Shown piece by piece: positions 1 through 5,435 of a stretch of DNA of 5,435 bases (the first letter of the stretch is position 1; the number at the start of each line of letters is the position of its first letter). A program made the position numbers and the translations under genes. Below the pieces are notes generated by a model. It did not search any database. It had not been told where the DNA came from and saw only the letters and a list, made by a program, of their open reading frames with translations. This DNA is from Clostridiales bacterium (GTDB lineage Bacteria; Bacillota; Sulfobacillia; UBA995; UBA9673): assembly GCA_003541445.1 (NCBI GenBank), contig DPMO01000168.1, positions 1 to 5,435 of the forward strand. Reading direction: 5' to 3'.

Positions 1-37
1 CCAGGACCCGGCACGCCGCCTTGTCGGCTCTCCACCA

Positions 38-57
38 CTGTTCAGTTTTCAAGGACC
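38..57 (-). promoter_or_regulatory. boxA-like antitermination motif of an rRNA leader
   Basis: The minus strand reads GGTCCTTGAAAACTGAACAG. It resembles the TCTTTGAAAACT boxA-type sequences in Bacillota rRNA leaders and 16S-23S spacers, where Nus factors bind the nascent RNA. It lies about 50-70 bases downstream of the predicted start, as expected for an rrn leader. Confidence 0.65.
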
Positions 58-72
58 GAGGTCTTTTTGAAG

Positions 73-109
73 GCGCACCGCGGCCTGTTGCTGCCGTCAC
101 CCGCGGCGC
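73..109 (-). other. GC-rich hairpin at the predicted 5' end of the leader transcript
   Basis: The minus strand reads GCGCCGCGG (101-109), a 17-base loop, then CCGCG-GT-GCGC (73-83). This can form 9 base pairs with a two-base bulge. It starts at the predicted transcription start and is not followed by a U-run, so it is more likely a leader structure than a terminator. Pairing was judged by eye only. Confidence 0.4.
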
Positions 110-116
110 AGAACAC

Positions 117-145
117 ATAGTAGCACCGCGGATACGCGCTGTCAA
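117..145 (-). promoter_or_regulatory. Strong sigma-A promoter, probably of an rRNA operon
   Basis: On the minus strand, -35 TTGACA (140-145) is separated by exactly 17 bases from -10 TACTAT (117-122), with a TG one base upstream of the -10 (extended -10). Initiation is predicted about 7 bases downstream, near G109. The -35 lies only 29 bases after the stop codon of the last operon gene. The near-consensus match, the same orientation and the boxA-like motif downstream point to a stable-RNA (rrn) promoter. A tRNA cluster is the main alternative. Confidence 0.85.
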
Positions 146-174
146 GCTGACAAAGATGGCTTTTGCCGCCAAGT

Positions 175-969
175 TTACGCAGGCTCGGGACGTTTCTTGC
201 CGGCAGTGGCCAGGCTCCGTCTGAGCCGGAGATAAGCTTCGGCCAGGCACACCTCGGCCCGCCGCGCGCCGCCCGACACCCGGGCCCGGTCGACGAGGTC
301 GGCCGCCGGCCCCTGAAAGACCAGACGACCCTCCTCGAGGCAGAGCAGCCGGTCACGGTCCACGTCCACGTCCGAAAGCTCGTTGGTGGCCATGACGACC
401 ACCCTGGTCTCCGCCAGCCTCCTGATGAGCGCCAGAATCTCCAGCCTGCTCTCAGGAGCCTGGCCCTTGGTCGGCTCGTCCAGGATGAGAAGGTAGGGGT
501 CGTTCAGGAGGGCCTGGGCGAGCCCGAGGCGCGCCCGCTGGCCGTGCGAGAGCCTGTGGGCCGGAACGTCCGCCACGCGGGCCAGCCCCAGCTCGGCCAG
601 GAGGTGGTCCCGCCTGGCCCCGGCCAGGTGCCGAGGGATCGCCTTCAGGGTCGCCATATGGGACAGGAACTGCCGCGGCGTCATGTCGGGGTACGGCACC
701 GGCCGCTGGGGGAGGTACCCGAGGGCGTCCTTCAGGAAGAAGGGATCCCCGGCGGCGTCGACTCCCAGCCAGAAGACCCGGCCCCGTGTCGGCCGAACGA
801 TGCCGGCGGCCATTCTGAGGAGGCACGACTTCCCCGAGCCGTTGGGGCCCACGACGGCGGAGACGCCGACCCCGCACCAGGCCGTCACGCCCTTGACCGC
901 GGTCTTTCGTCCGAACGCCAGCCAGAGGTCCTCCAGGACGAGCCCGGGACGGTCGAGAGGCCCCTTCAC
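175..969 (-). CDS. ABC ATPase with altered D-loop and H-loop
   Basis: A 264-residue ABC ATPase, the last gene of the operon, presumably paired with the membrane protein encoded just before it. Walker A GPNGSGKS (41-48), Q-loop Gln88 (YLPQRP) and Walker B YLLILDE (159-165) with catalytic Glu165 are intact. The signature is LSHGQ (140-144). Two conserved sites differ from the canonical ATPase in the same operon: the D-loop reads GQAP (169-172) instead of GLDP, losing Asp, and the switch position is Asn196 (MATNELSD) instead of His. Hydrolysis may be slow, or the protein may act as a regulatory or heterodimer partner. The C-terminus ends with a helix (LAEAYLRL) like that of exporter ATPases. The start is GTG 969, overlapping the previous stop as GTGA; the ribosome site is weak. 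The open frame extends far upstream without stops, but that part overlaps the membrane-protein gene and has no ABC-like sequence. The stop is TAA. Confidence 0.9.
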   Translation of the reverse strand: MKGPLDRPGLVLEDLWLAFGRKTAVKGVTAWCGVGVSAVVGPNGSGKSCLLRMAAGIVRPTRGRVFWLGVDAAGDPFFLKDALGYLPQRPVPYPDMTPRQFLSHMATLKAIPRHLAGARRDHLLAELGLARVADVPAHRLSHGQRARLGLAQALLNDPYLLILDEPTKGQAPESRLEILALIRRLAETRVVVMATNELSDVDVDRDRLLCLEEGRLVFQGPAADLVDRARVSGGARRAEVCLAEAYLRLRRSLATAGKKRPEPA

Positions 970-1874
970 GGCCCACCACGCCCCGCGGCCCGAACCCGGA
1001 CAGGACTCAGTCCCGGGCGGAGGGAAAGCGAGCGGACCGAGGCCCACAGAAGAAGGGCGGCCCCCGCGAGACTGACAACCTGGACGGCCGCCCACCCCTC
1101 GTCCCCCGGACGGGCGAAGAGGCTCAGGGCCACGCCGGTCTTCCGTATCAGGACCTGCGCGGCCCAGAACCCGGCCGTCAGCCCCGCCGCCGCCGATGAG
1201 CGCAGTCTGGGGTTGAGGCAGAGGTGGAAAGTGAGGCTGGCCGTGATGAGAAGGGGCACGAGCCAGGTCACAATCAGCGAGGTCAGGACGGCGGGCGGGC
1301 TTCCCCACCAGACCGCGAGACTGGCGCCGACCCCCAAGAGGATGTCATAGGTCACCACGACCACCAGACGGCCCAGAGCCATATGGACCGGGCTCACCGG
1401 ACAGGACATCTCCATCTCCCAGGCCCCGGTGTTGGCCGCCCTGAAAGCGTGGGCGACGCCGAACACCGCCAGGAGCGGGGTCAGAGCGGCCAGGCAGGAC
1501 ACCGCGTCCGTGTCGGTGACCGCCAGGAAGAGGACCCCGGCGGCCACGGTCGCCGCCGAGGCCAGCCAGAACCATATCCTGAACAGTCCCGTCTGCGCCA
1601 ACGCCGCCTGTAGGACGGTCGAGGGCAACGGCGCGAACGGAGAGACGTCGTTCGCATGGCTGTGGCCCTCCCTCTCCAGGACGGCCCTGAAGGGCCCCGC
1701 CGTGGGAAAGCCCTCCACGAACCTGGCGAGGGCCTGTGTTTCCGCAGGGGTCGGTCCGGCGACCCGCCACCCCATGAGTTCCCGCACCACGCGGCTTTGA
1801 AGGCCGTTGGAGCGCGGGCCGCCCTCCAGCCGGAACGGCCGAGCCGGTCCGTCCCGTAGCCGCATGCCCGTCAC
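966..1874 (-). CDS. Membrane protein with soluble N-terminus; ABC-2-like, possible anti-sigma role
   Basis: A 302-residue protein with a hydrophilic N-terminus of about 95 residues, then about six membrane helices near 99-119, 126-144, 166-190, 195-217, 229-252 and 261-281, and a short basic tail. Between helices 2 and 3 lies WEMEMSCPVSPVHMALGRL (152-170), which resembles the polar loop of ABC-2-like proteins before their next helix. The gene is translationally coupled to the sigma factor (GTGA overlap) and to the ATPase gene after it (GTGA). It is therefore a candidate permease for that ATPase, a membrane-bound anti-sigma factor, or both. The N-terminus has no HxxxCxxC zinc-finger motif, so it is not a classical ZAS anti-sigma. 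The start could be GTG 1874 or ATG 1865; the latter has GAAGGGAG about 10 bases upstream. The regulatory role is inferred from position only. Confidence 0.7.
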   Translation of the reverse strand: MTGMRLRDGPARPFRLEGGPRSNGLQSRVVRELMGWRVAGPTPAETQALARFVEGFPTAGPFRAVLEREGHSHANDVSPFAPLPSTVLQAALAQTGLFRIWFWLASAATVAAGVLFLAVTDTDAVSCLAALTPLLAVFGVAHAFRAANTGAWEMEMSCPVSPVHMALGRLVVVVTYDILLGVGASLAVWWGSPPAVLTSLIVTWLVPLLITASLTFHLCLNPRLRSSAAAGLTAGFWAAQVLIRKTGVALSLFARPGDEGWAAVQVVSLAGAALLLWASVRSLSLRPGLSPVRVRAAGRGGP

Positions 1875-2527
1875 GCTCCCTTCACCGGCTCACAGTCTTC
1901 GGAGAGCCTTGCGCGGAAGCGAACCTTCAGCGCCCCGCCGTCCTCTACGCCTTCCGCGAGCAGTCGGGCGAGCGCGTTCAGGGCGCGGTGGAGCCGGGAT
2001 TTCACCGTGCCCACAGGAACACTCGTGACCCGGGCGATCTCGTCGAGGGAGAGGTCGTGATAGTACCTCAAGAGGACCGCCGAGCGAAGAGACGGCGGTA
2101 GGGTTCCTACGGCCCGCCTCACCCTGTCGCCTTGCTCCTCCCTGGCGACGGCCTCGACCGGGTCGTCACCGACGCCGGAGGGAACCTGGGCGCCGGCGTC
2201 CGAAACGAGGACCCGCCGCCTGTAGGCGCTCCGCTGGTGGTCGAGGAACAGATTGTGGGCCACACGGAACAGCCAGACCCGGAAGCCCGCAGGGTTGGTC
2301 AGGGAGCCGATACGGGCGCAGACCCGGCAGAAGGCTTCCTGAGCGAGGTCGAGGGCGAGTTCGCGGTCGGCGCCGAGCCTGATGAGGTACGCCGTCAGGG
2401 GCTCGTGATAGAGACGCACGAGCTGTCCCAGGGCCCGCCTGTCCCCGCCGCGGGCCGCGGTGACCAGGTCGAGTTCGCTCAGGTCCTGCCCTGACCGACT
2501 CTCATCGCTTCCCAAATCACTTCCCAA
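1871..2527 (-). CDS. ECF-type RNA polymerase sigma factor
   Basis: A 218-residue sigma-70 family protein of the short extracytoplasmic-function class, which redirects RNA polymerase to a specific promoter set. Region 2 covers about residues 20-105, with DLAQEAFCRV (60-69) and the -10-reading helix around FRVAHNLFLDHQR (87-99). After an acidic linker, region 4 covers about 135-190, with a helix-turn-helix LSLDEIARVTSVPVGTVKSRL (159-179). A tail of about 25 residues follows. I place the start at TTG 2527 because AGGAGG lies 9 bases upstream; this overlaps the ATPase gene by 11 bases. A start at TTG 2569 would add 14 residues, and TTG 2515 is a third option. The stop overlaps the next gene's GTG, as is common for a sigma factor and its regulator. 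No zf-HC2 anti-sigma gene is adjacent. Autoregulation of the operon is likely by analogy but unproven, because the operon promoter is not visible. Confidence 0.93.
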   Translation of the reverse strand: MGSDLGSDESRSGQDLSELDLVTAARGGDRRALGQLVRLYHEPLTAYLIRLGADRELALDLAQEAFCRVCARIGSLTNPAGFRVWLFRVAHNLFLDHQRSAYRRRVLVSDAGAQVPSGVGDDPVEAVAREEQGDRVRRAVGTLPPSLRSAVLLRYYHDLSLDEIARVTSVPVGTVKSRLHRALNALARLLAEGVEDGGALKVRFRARLSEDCEPVKGA

Positions 2528-3434
2528 GACCCGCGGCCTCCTCGACCACAGCGATATAAGCGTCCTCAAGGGTGGGCCTCACCGGGCGGGCGCCGGCGCG
2601 GGGGACCTCGCTCCCCACGACACGCAGGGCCAGCCCGCCGCCGGAGGCGACGCGAGAGGAGACGATCCGGTGGGTGGCCCTGACACCGTCGGCCTCCCCC
2701 GGGTCGACCTCGACTTCCCAGACCTTCCCCACGGCCCTCGAGATGAGAGCGTCCGGGGTTCCGCGGAAGGCCACCCGCCCCTCGATGAGCAGTGCGAGTT
2801 CTGAGCACGAATGCTCGACGTCGGCCACGACGTGAGTGGACAGGATGATGGTCCGGCTCAGGCCGAGCTCGGCCAGGAGGTTCCGGAACCTGATCCGCTC
2901 CTCAGGGTCGAGGCCGGCGGTGGGCTCGTCGACGATGAGGAGAGGCGGCTCCCCCAGAAGGGCCTGGGCTATGCCCAGCCTCTGTCTCATCCCGCCCGAG
3001 AAGGTCCCGATGCGCGAGCGGACGCTTCGGCCGAGGCCCACCTGCTCCAGGAGGAGTTCTATCTCCCTGCGGCGCCTCCTCGGGTCGTCCAGCCCCTTGA
3101 GCAGGGCGACATAGTCAAGGAACTCACGGGGCGTGAGCTTGTCGTAGGCGCGGAAGTCCTGGGGCAGATAGCCGAGAAGTCTCCTGACCCCGGAGGGCCT
3201 TCTCGTCACAGACATGCCGTTCACCGTTATCTCGCCGCGGGTCGGCCTTTCCAAAGCGGCGACAAGCCGCATCAGGGTGGTCTTGCCGGCCCCGTTGGGA
3301 CCGAGCAGTCCGAACATCCCCCGGCCTATCCTCAAGGAGACGCCGCGGAGAGCCGCCACGCCTCCAGGGTAGACCTTGTCCACGCGGTCGATGACGACTT
3401 CCACCGTACCGTCGCGCTCCGGTCGCGGATTCAT
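2517..3434 (-). CDS. ABC transporter ATP-binding protein (canonical)
   Basis: A 305-residue cytoplasmic ATPase of the ABC-2 exporter type, expected to dimerise and power the adjacent permease. All nucleotide-binding motifs are intact: Walker A GPNGAGKT (45-52), Q-loop Gln92 in YLPQDF, signature FSGGMRQR (145-152), Walker B LLIVDE (165-170), D-loop GLDP (174-177) and switch His201 in STHVVADVE. The LTPREFLDYVALLKG segment (100-114) is typical of this subfamily. A roughly 70-residue C-terminal domain ends in PTLEDAYIAVV, the usual closing helix of these exporters' ATPases. The start is ATG, abutting the permease stop with no gap, with AAGGGGG 6 bases upstream. The 3' end overlaps the sigma-factor gene. 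The family assignment is secure; the substrate is unknown. Confidence 0.95.
   Translation of the reverse strand: MNPRPERDGTVEVVIDRVDKVYPGGVAALRGVSLRIGRGMFGLLGPNGAGKTTLMRLVAALERPTRGEITVNGMSVTRRPSGVRRLLGYLPQDFRAYDKLTPREFLDYVALLKGLDDPRRRRREIELLLEQVGLGRSVRSRIGTFSGGMRQRLGIAQALLGEPPLLIVDEPTAGLDPEERIRFRNLLAELGLSRTIILSTHVVADVEHSCSELALLIEGRVAFRGTPDALISRAVGKVWEVEVDPGEADGVRATHRIVSSRVASGGGLALRVVGSEVPRAGARPVRPTLEDAYIAVVEEAAGLGK
2537..2542 (-). promoter_or_regulatory. Ribosome binding site for the sigma-factor gene
   Basis: A perfect AGGAGG on the minus strand, within the last codons of the ATPase gene, lies 9 bases before an in-frame TTG at 2527. It favours that TTG over the upstream TTG at 2569, which has no purine-rich site in front of it. 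Confidence 0.55.
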
Positions 3435-4136
3435 CTAGAGCCCCCTTCGCGAGTAGAGCCATGACGACAGGGCCACCAGGAAGGCCGCCCCGGCGCACAA
3501 GAGGAGCCGGTTCAAGCAGAGGTCCAGCCCGGCCGCCTGGCAACACGCCGGTCGCCCCCCCTGAAAGAGGTACAGGGGCCCGGTGCACATCCCCGGACGG
3601 ATGACGTCCATGGCCCAGAGGCCCAGCGCGGCGGCCAGCCCCGTGGCGTGAGAACGTGTCCAGGCGGACACGACAAGGCCCACCCCGGCCAGGAACGCCG
3701 CGGGGGGCAGGGCTAGGAACGGACGGTCGAGCGAGAACTCAAGACCCGTCACCAGGCGGGCCGCCAGGACCATGAACACCACGCTCAGGGCCAGCATCAG
3801 GAACCCAGCCGCGGCGCGCCGCAGGATGACGCCGGGAGCCCATCGCGGCATGGACCCCACGAGCTCCGCGGTGCCCGCATCGACGTCGAGGCTGGCGGCA
3901 TGGCTCATGGTGAAGACCCCGACGATGGGAGCGGCCAGTTCGACCACCCTGACGACCCACCTGTCAGCCATCGCCAAGGCCAGCTCCGGGTCTGTCTTGA
4001 ACAGGGGGAGCATCTCGGGACTCTCGGTCTGGATGACCAGGATGAGGATGAGCGTGGAGCCCGCCGCGGTCAGGGGCAGGGCCCAGGTGAAGAGAAGCCG
4101 GGCTTCGTGAGCGAGAAGGGCGAGGAGCGTCCTCAA
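3435..4136 (-). CDS. ABC-2-type membrane protein (permease subunit)
   Basis: This 233-residue integral membrane protein probably forms the transmembrane part of an ABC transporter with the ATPase encoded next. About six hydrophobic segments are visible, near residues 15-36, 60-80, 108-128, 137-158, 163-182 and 208-228. The loop after the second helix (SLDVDAGTAELVGSMP) resembles the polar loop of ABC-2 permeases that contacts the ATPase. The length suits a compact ABC-2 subunit. The start is TTG, chosen because GGGAGGG lies 8 bases upstream and because the TTG overlaps the preceding stop as TTGA, implying translational coupling. The C-terminal third is cysteine-rich for a membrane protein (Cys at 184, 198, 199, 207 and 214). 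The stop TAG directly abuts the ATG of the ATPase gene. No substrate can be inferred, and similarity to a specific named permease was not recognised. Confidence 0.72.
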   Translation of the reverse strand: MRTLLALLAHEARLLFTWALPLTAAGSTLILILVIQTESPEMLPLFKTDPELALAMADRWVVRVVELAAPIVGVFTMSHAASLDVDAGTAELVGSMPRWAPGVILRRAAAGFLMLALSVVFMVLAARLVTGLEFSLDRPFLALPPAAFLAGVGLVVSAWTRSHATGLAAALGLWAMDVIRPGMCTGPLYLFQGGRPACCQAAGLDLCLNRLLLCAGAAFLVALSSWLYSRRGL

Positions 4137-5435
4137 GGCCCGGTCCCTCCCTGGTTGTGCCCTCCCGCGGCGCCGGCCGCCGCGTCCACGACGTCCCTGA
4201 CCCCGGCCCGGCCTCCGCGCACGGCCTCGTAGAGGTGGGCGAGGAGGTTCAGGGCGGCCTCGGCGCCGCGGCGGTCCCTCGCCTCGAAGAGGACCTCGAC
4301 GGCGGCAAGGTACCAGCCGCGCAGGTTCTCCGGGACCGCGTGCTCCGGCACCCCGAGGTGACGGGGAAGGTGCTCGCCTTCCAGGGCCTCGGTCCGGGCG
4401 GCCTGGTACACGGACTCTCCGTACCGCTCCCCGAGGAACACCGCCCTGGCGAAGCTCTTGTAGGCTTCCCTGACCATCACCGGTTCGGACGGGTCGAGGG
4501 GACGGGTCTCGACGGGGCCCAGCGACCGGTCGAGGAGAAGCCTGAAGATCTCCTCCCCCTCCAGGAAGGCCCTGATGCTCCGCGCGGTTCGGGAGGCCGC
4601 ATCGAGTCTCTCGAAGGCGGCGGTCGTCTCCATCCGCCAGACACGTGAAAGGACGATGGAGCCTCCGACCGGCGGCCGCAGTTCAGACCACGAGGGGCCG
4701 GGGATGACGCTCACCGTGCAGAGACCTGTGGTGGGGCCCGGACCTCCGGCTGCTCCCCGTCCCGTCCCGGTCTCAAGGCGGGTGACGAAGGCGAGGGCCG
4801 CCGCCGCGTAGTCGGCGAAGCAGGCCAGGTCGTCCGAGAGGGCGCCGGGGCCGACGACCTTCAGCGTCGGGCCGGAACGAGAGTCGGGCCGGTCGGCCGA
4901 CGGCGCCCCCGCGACGGTCGCCCCGGAGACCGGCTCGGTCAGACTGAAGACGTCCGGGGCTCCCAGCAGGTAGCACCCGCCTTCGGCCAGCCCCTCGAAC
5001 CGCAGGAGACCGGTGTCCCTCGAGACGAGTTCGAGGTTCGATTCGATGTCCTGTCCGGGGGGAGCGTGGACGGTGAGGCTGAAGGGCGTGGGGCGCAGGG
5101 CGAGTCCATCAGGGTAGGCAAGCCCTTTCAGCCTCACGTCCTCGTCCCCGCCGGACCCCGACGTGCGCCAACATATGACCCGGCTGAGGGCGGGGCCGTG
5201 ACCGGCGGAGCCAGGGTGTACGTCGAACAACGGGTCCGCTCCGGGACGAGCCAGCTCGTAACCTGGAAGAGGATACCAGCCGAAGCCGGCCGGGAGGAGG
5301 GTCCCCGCCGCGCCCACGACCGCCGCCGGCTCGAGTCGGTACCAACCGTCTAGGTTCCAGAGCCAGACCTGTCCGCCGTAACAGAGGCGCACGAGGCAGG
5401 ATTCCCCGGCGGACAGGGCCTCCGGCAGTCGGACG
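4133..5435 (-). CDS. M1-aminopeptidase-like protein, zinc motif missing (5' end outside window)
   Basis: Partial gene: the frame stays open to the right edge, giving 433 visible residues, and the true start lies outside. The first methionine-like codon (GTG at 5392) is unlikely to be the start, because the residues before it (LPEALSAGESCLVRL) resemble the beta-strand opening of an M1 N-terminal domain. In order I see a WYPLPG motif (about residues 53-58), a beta-rich stretch with FSLTVHAPPG (about 118-127), a helix (ADYAAAALAFVTRL), then SVIPGPSWSEL and GGSIVLSR, which sit where M1 enzymes have their GxMEN-type strand, and a helical C-terminus ending near LYEAVRGG. Where HExxH is expected the sequence reads LEGEEIFRLLL, so the first two zinc ligands are absent. 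A later EAYKSFA could match the third-ligand region. I infer a non-catalytic, probably extracytoplasmic domain. In Bacillota such domains can be fused to ABC-2 permeases, so membrane helices upstream are plausible but unseen. The stop overlaps the next start (TTGA). Confidence 0.6.
   Translation of the reverse strand, partial: VRLPEALSAGESCLVRLCYGGQVWLWNLDGWYRLEPAAVVGAAGTLLPAGFGWYPLPGYELARPGADPLFDVHPGSAGHGPALSRVICWRTSGSGGDEDVRLKGLAYPDGLALRPTPFSLTVHAPPGQDIESNLELVSRDTGLLRFEGLAEGGCYLLGAPDVFSLTEPVSGATVAGAPSADRPDSRSGPTLKVVGPGALSDDLACFADYAAAALAFVTRLETGTGRGAAGGPGPTTGLCTVSVIPGPSWSELRPPVGGSIVLSRVWRMETTAAFERLDAASRTARSIRAFLEGEEIFRLLLDRSLGPVETRPLDPSEPVMVREAYKSFARAVFLGERYGESVYQAARTEALEGEHLPRHLGVPEHAVPENLRGWYLAAVEVLFEARDRRGAEAALNLLAHLYEAVRGGRAGVRDVVDAAAGAAGGHNQGGTGP
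4145..4151 (-). promoter_or_regulatory. Ribosome binding site deciding a TTG start
   Basis: GGGAGGG on the minus strand lies 8 bases before the TTG at 4136. It sits inside the end of the upstream gene and supports both the unusual start codon and coupled translation. Confidence 0.6.

Larger units (their letters stand above)
1..109 (-). other. Leader of a stable-RNA (probably rRNA) operon, continuing off the left edge
   Basis: This is the transcribed but untranslated stretch after the promoter. It carries the hairpin and the boxA-like motif and ends at the window edge with no mature 16S rRNA sequence yet visible. A short GCCG/CGGC stem (15-28) lies near the edge and may or may not matter. No convincing protein-coding gene fits here. 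The identity of the downstream RNA is inferred from the motif and promoter only. Confidence 0.5.

Noticed and set aside
146..174. Rho-independent terminator after the last operon gene
   Set aside because: Only a 4-base TGGC/GCCA stem around GGCAAAA followed by TCTTT is present; too weak to call.
970..1308. Upstream extension of the variant ATPase frame by 113 residues
   Set aside because: It overlaps most of the membrane-protein C-terminus, is Pro/Gly/Arg-rich, shows no ABC-like sequence, and the GTG at 969 forms a neat GTGA overlap.
163..1350. Long plus-strand open frame opposite the variant ATPase gene
   Set aside because: It is an antisense shadow of GC-rich coding DNA, with low-complexity Pro/Arg/Gly-rich translation and no domain; the minus strand has clear ABC motifs.
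2020..2200. Broken or frameshifted sigma factor
   Set aside because: Regions 2 and 4 and the linker are continuous in one frame with normal length, so no disruption is seen.
2811..3464. Plus-strand open frame opposite the canonical ATPase gene
   Set aside because: It has no recognisable domain and a biased composition, while the opposite strand encodes an intact ABC ATPase.
1..5435. CRISPR array, insertion sequence or long repeats
   Set aside because: No regularly spaced repeats, transposase-like sequence or terminal inverted repeats were seen by eye.

Overview
The window looks like accessory chromosome of a high-GC member of the Bacillota (Firmicutes). The reasons are GC-rich, tightly packed genes, purine-rich ribosome binding sites, frequent GTG and TTG starts, and at the left edge a CTTGAAAACTGAACAG motif of the kind found in Bacillota rRNA leaders and spacers. 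This placement is an inference; no taxonomic marker gene is present in the window.

Everything recognisable reads on the minus strand, so transcription runs from right to left. Six genes follow one another with almost no intergenic DNA. (1) The 3' part of a gene open at the right edge encodes a protein resembling the C-terminal half of an M1-type (gluzincin) aminopeptidase domain without a recognisable HExxH zinc motif. (2) A 233-residue ABC-2-like membrane protein follows. (3) Next is a canonical ABC ATPase. (4) Then comes an ECF-type sigma factor. (5) A 302-residue protein follows, with about 95 soluble N-terminal residues and about six membrane helices. (6) The last gene is a second ABC ATPase, in which the D-loop Asp and the H-loop His are replaced. 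Junctions are 4-base stop/start overlaps (TTGA, GTGA, GTGA), an abutting TAG-ATG and a short overlap, which suggests one translationally coupled operon. Its promoter must lie to the right of the window.

After the last stop codon comes a 174-base non-coding end. It holds a near-consensus sigma-A promoter (TTGACA, 17 bases, TACTAT with an upstream TG), a GC-rich hairpin at the predicted transcript start, and a boxA-like antitermination motif. This looks like the promoter and leader of an rRNA (or other stable RNA) operon that starts just beyond the left edge in the same direction.

Working model (inference): the operon is a self-regulated membrane system. The canonical ATPase drives the 233-residue permease and perhaps membrane parts of the upstream M1-like protein. 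The sigma factor controls the operon and possibly other genes. The 302-residue membrane protein plus the variant ATPase may sense a state of the envelope and hold or release the sigma factor. No zinc-finger (zf-HC2) anti-sigma gene is present, so the soluble N-terminus of the 302-residue protein is the best candidate for that role. Substrate and inducing signal cannot be read from the sequence.
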